Shown: positions 61,663 through 64,000 of the stretch, one piece after another
How the letters are laid out: each line of letters starts with the position of its first letter
Numbering within the stretch: the first letter of the stretch is position 1
Assembly (NCBI RefSeq): GCF_900109075.1
Contig: NZ_FNYS01000012.1
Span: forward strand, 1-64,000
Reading direction: 5' to 3'
DNA from: Myroides marinus
GTDB lineage: Bacteria > Bacteroidota > Bacteroidia > Flavobacteriales > Flavobacteriaceae
Length of the DNA stretch: 64,000 nt
Made by a program: the position numbers and the translations under genes
The notes under the pieces: generated by a model
What the model saw: only the letters and a program-made list of their open reading frames with translations
Database searches by the model: none
Told to the model about the DNA's origin: nothing

Positions 61663-62841
61663 TTAACAGAAATAAATCAACTCTATTTTACTCAGCTTAC
61701 CATCCTTGAATGTGAAGCGATATGCCGAATCACCTGTAGGTATTTGATAAGCTTTATCAGTAGATAGAATTGTATTAATTAATCCTTTTCCAGTTTTTAA
61801 AAACTCTTTTTCTGTAGTATTCTCATCTAGAATACTATTGTTGATCTTAAATCCAGCACCATTACCCATTTGCACAATTCTTAGGGTATATGTTTTATTG
61901 ATATCATGCCCGATACACTCTGCAGAAGCGAATAAGATATTACTCTCATAGTCTCCTAAAGCACAATCATCTAAATGAGCATAGCTATCTTTTACCTTGC
62001 CGAAAGTCTTTTCTAACGTGGCTAAGCTAAACCCTTTTTTTGGTTCTATCACATTATTTAACGTAAAACCAAACAGTTTTTTAGAAATCAAACTTAACGT
62101 TTTGTCAAACTCTTCATCCTCAGGAATAGCTTTTAGCACCTCTGATTGTAACCTTGCGATAGCAGCGCGTTCTGGTTGAGCATTCTTATCTGCATAGTCT
62201 GCAAATATCAATAGTGCCTTAGCATTATCATCATCATTACTGTTCCATCCTAGCTCTACTATACGCTGCATAAATCTTTTTTGATCCTTAGCTTCTGTTG
62301 CTTTTTTATAGCTAGTGATAAGACTGTTTAAGTTTGGTCTTTTTCCTAAGTACTTAACAGGGATATATCCTTGACCTTCGTTAAACTGTATTTTAGTCCA
62401 AGCTTCTTTGTCGTAAGGATAGTAATCTATCCCTACAGGTGTACCATTATATAGAACACCGATAGTCTCTGACTGATGGTTAGGTTCTTTTCGCACTTTT
62501 AGACCTCCTACTACTGTAAATAGGTGAGGGCTACCATAGTAATCATCGAAGTCTATAATAGGAGCAGGAGATGCTTCAGAAACATCCTGTGATACTAATA
62601 CTTCTTTTAAATTTTCTGTGTCTAAGATGTATGTTGTTCCTAAGAACTCATTAGTAATTTTAAAAACATCTTTATTCACTTTTTCTACATTTTCTAAGTA
62701 GGCTCCACGTGTATAGATACCGACCTGTGTAGTACCAGTAGCATCATTATAGGCTACTGTAGGAGTAGATACATAAAGTTTGCTCTGACCTAAAGCGTAG
62801 GCAGAGATAAGGAAACATAATATTCCGATTGTTTGTTTCAT
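61663..62841 (-). CDS. Secreted SH3-domain-containing protein
   Basis: 392 residues. Signal peptide MKQTIGILCFLISAYALGQ. A bacterial SH3-like domain lies at about 108-175 (GGLKVRKEPNHQSETIGVLYNGTPVGIDYYP...WTKIQFNEGQGYIPVKYLGKRP). The second half has no known motif (a helical region, then KLFGFTLNNVIEPKKGFSLATLEKTFGKV). Such domains often bind peptidoglycan or other wall polymers; that role is inferred. It starts four bases after the L-serine dehydratase stop, so the two are likely co-transcribed. Confidence 0.8.
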   Translation of the reverse strand: MKQTIGILCFLISAYALGQSKLYVSTPTVAYNDATGTTQVGIYTRGAYLENVEKVNKDVFKITNEFLGTTYILDTENLKEVLVSQDVSEASPAPIIDFDDYYGSPHLFTVVGGLKVRKEPNHQSETIGVLYNGTPVGIDYYPYDKEAWTKIQFNEGQGYIPVKYLGKRPNLNSLITSYKKATEAKDQKRFMQRIVELGWNSNDDDNAKALLIFADYADKNAQPERAAIARLQSEVLKAIPEDEEFDKTLSLISKKLFGFTLNNVIEPKKGFSLATLEKTFGKVKDSYAHLDDCALGDYESNILFASAECIGHDINKTYTLRIVQMGNGAGFKINNSILDENTTEKEFLKTGKGLINTILSTDKAYQIPTGDSAYRFTFKDGKLSKIELIYFC

Positions 62842-62845
62842 CTGA

Positions 62846-64000
62846 TTAACAGTCTGATAAGTTTACAGCTACAGCAAGACCACCTTCTGAAGTCTCTTTG
62901 TATTTATTATTCATGTCTTTTGCAGTTTCCCACATTGTATTTACTACTTTGTCTAAAGGAACTTTAGCATTTTTAGGATCAGTATCTAAAGCTAGTTCGG
63001 CCGCATTAATAGCTTTAATAGCTCCCATAGTATTTCTTTCGATACACGGTACCTGTACTAAACCTCCGATAGGATCACATGTAAGTCCTAAGTGGTGTTC
63101 CATAGCTATCTCCGCAGCTACAGTCACTTGTTCTGGTGTTCCACCCATAAGTTCACATAATGCTCCTGCAGCCATAGCACTAGATACACCGATCTCTGCC
63201 TGACATCCACCCATAGCAGCAGATATAGTAGCTCCTTTTTTGAAGATACTACCTATCTCACCAGCTACCATAAGGAACTGTTTAATTTCTTTTTCTCCAG
63301 CTTTGTGATTCTCTATTACTAGGTAATACATTAATACAGCTGGTATAACTCCGGCACTACCATTAGTAGGAGCTGTAACAACACGACCTAATGAAGCATT
63401 TACTTCATTTACAGCTAGTGCAAAACAACTTACCCATTTAAGGATTTGTCTGAAATATACTTTAGTTTTTCTAATAGTCTGTAACCATTCTTGAGGAGTA
63501 TTATATGGCAATTCACCTTTCAGTTTAAGGTGAGTGTCATAAGCACGTCTGCGCACATTAAGTCCTCCTGGTAGTATACCTTCTGTATGACAACCTATGT
63601 ACATACATTCTAGCATAGTATTCCATACACGCATAAGTTCGTGATGTATCTCATCCTCTGTACGAATAGACTTTTCGTTTTCGTATACGATTTCAGATAT
63701 AGATTTGTTTTGTTCTTTACAGTATGCTAATAACTCTGTTGCTTTATCAATAGGGAATGGGAAGGTAGCTTTGATTTCATCATTTTCCACATTCTGTGCA
63801 CTTTCTTCTTTTACTACGAATCCTCCACCTATAGAGTAGAACGTAGACTCATATAGTTCGTGTTCACCATATTTTACAGTGAATGTCATTCCGTTAGCAT
63901 GAAATGGAAGAAAGTTTCTATTAAAGACAATATGTTCTTTTGGGTTAAATGTAATAGGTTTATTACCACCTAGAGCCAGTGATTGAGAATTATTAATCTT
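62846..64000 (-). CDS. L-serine dehydratase (iron-sulfur), 5' end outside window
   Basis: Deaminates L-serine to pyruvate with a 4Fe-4S cluster. The frame is open to the right edge: 37 further codons upstream of the internal Met at 63889 read [18 protein letters not shown], the normal domain joint of this enzyme, so the start lies beyond 64000. The last 384 residues include [41 protein letters not shown] and [19 protein letters not shown], with the cysteine ligands present. The SdaA-type C-terminal domain is complete. Next gene: a secreted SH3 protein, four bases downstream. Confidence 0.92.
   Translation of the reverse strand, partial: KINNSQSLALGGNKPITFNPKEHIVFNRNFLPFHANGMTFTVKYGEHELYESTFYSIGGGFVVKEESAQNVENDEIKATFPFPIDKATELLAYCKEQNKSISEIVYENEKSIRTEDEIHHELMRVWNTMLECMYIGCHTEGILPGGLNVRRRAYDTHLKLKGELPYNTPQEWLQTIRKTKVYFRQILKWVSCFALAVNEVNASLGRVVTAPTNGSAGVIPAVLMYYLVIENHKAGEKEIKQFLMVAGEIGSIFKKGATISAAMGGCQAEIGVSSAMAAGALCELMGGTPEQVTVAAEIAMEHHLGLTCDPIGGLVQVPCIERNTMGAIKAINAAELALDTDPKNAKVPLDKVVNTMWETAKDMNNKYKETSEGGLAVAVNLSDC

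Overview
The window is a stretch of chromosome from an AT-rich member of the Bacteroidota, almost certainly the family Flavobacteriaceae. Several promoters match the Bacteroidota form (TTG, 17 to 23 bases, then TAnnTTTG) and Shine-Dalgarno sites are generally absent. The gene content fits too: a SusC-like carboxypeptidase-regulatory domain on a TonB receptor, a 482-residue GAPDH with a long N-terminal extension, ECF sigma / LTxxQ operons, lipoproteins with acidic residues after the lipid cysteine, and 2-hydroxy-fatty-acid type enzymes. A Myroides-like organism is my guess from overall resemblance; I could not test it. The only mobile DNA is the 3' end of an insertion sequence at the left edge. 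No prophage, CRISPR array, rRNA operon or integrated plasmid is visible.

Layout. 1-0.7 kb: IS end and tRNA-Pro. 0.7-5.6 kb: thioredoxin reductase, an orphan ABC ATPase and an S9 peptidase. 5.7-7.5 kb: fabH with a fatty-acid hydroxylase. 7.5-12.1 kb: three paralogous secreted endonuclease I lipoproteins interrupted by tRNA-Met and a DedA gene. 12.2-15.7 kb: an RsmB-type RNA methyltransferase, an ECF sigma operon with a membrane anti-sigma candidate and an LTxxQ protein, and a HAD phosphatase. 15.9-21.1 kb: a small membrane protein, prfC and a two-gene periplasmic foldase operon (SurA type). 21.5-27.4 kb: two unrelated aconitases (AcnB and the mitochondrial type) around an OsmC gene. 27.5-35.1 kb: uracil permease, TlpA-like thioredoxin, GAPDH, HtrA protease, and dapF-GNAT-mltG. 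35.5-41.4 kb: a complete RND efflux operon. 41.7-50.5 kb: YifB ATPase, a membrane protein, a YpfJ-type metallopeptidase, a TonB siderophore receptor with divergent AraC regulator, YebC and gcvT. 50.7-57 kb: a small membrane protein, a gene-free region rich in terminators, a copper ATPase, a lipoprotein, a sulfurtransferase and an outer-membrane barrel. 57-64 kb: a beta-propeller-like protein, AbgT transporter, RluA-type pseudouridine synthase, panB, an SH3-like secreted protein and L-serine dehydratase, which runs off the right edge.

Most genes are housekeeping (redox, TCA cycle, peptidoglycan precursor and septal processing, envelope protein folding, one-carbon metabolism). Accessory functions are secreted nucleases, drug efflux, iron uptake and copper export. 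Most transcription units end in clear hairpin terminators, many shared between convergent genes.

The least explained features are non-coding. Three intergenic elements (about 1.8, 16.6 and 35.2 kb) are built from 11-bp units in tandem and inverted order; two of them also share a tail motif. A terminator-dense, gene-free locus near 51.4 kb contains a possible 11-codon leader ORF. One single-gene segment (57.07-58.15 kb) is bounded by hairpins with identical arms. I found no clear new multi-gene system.
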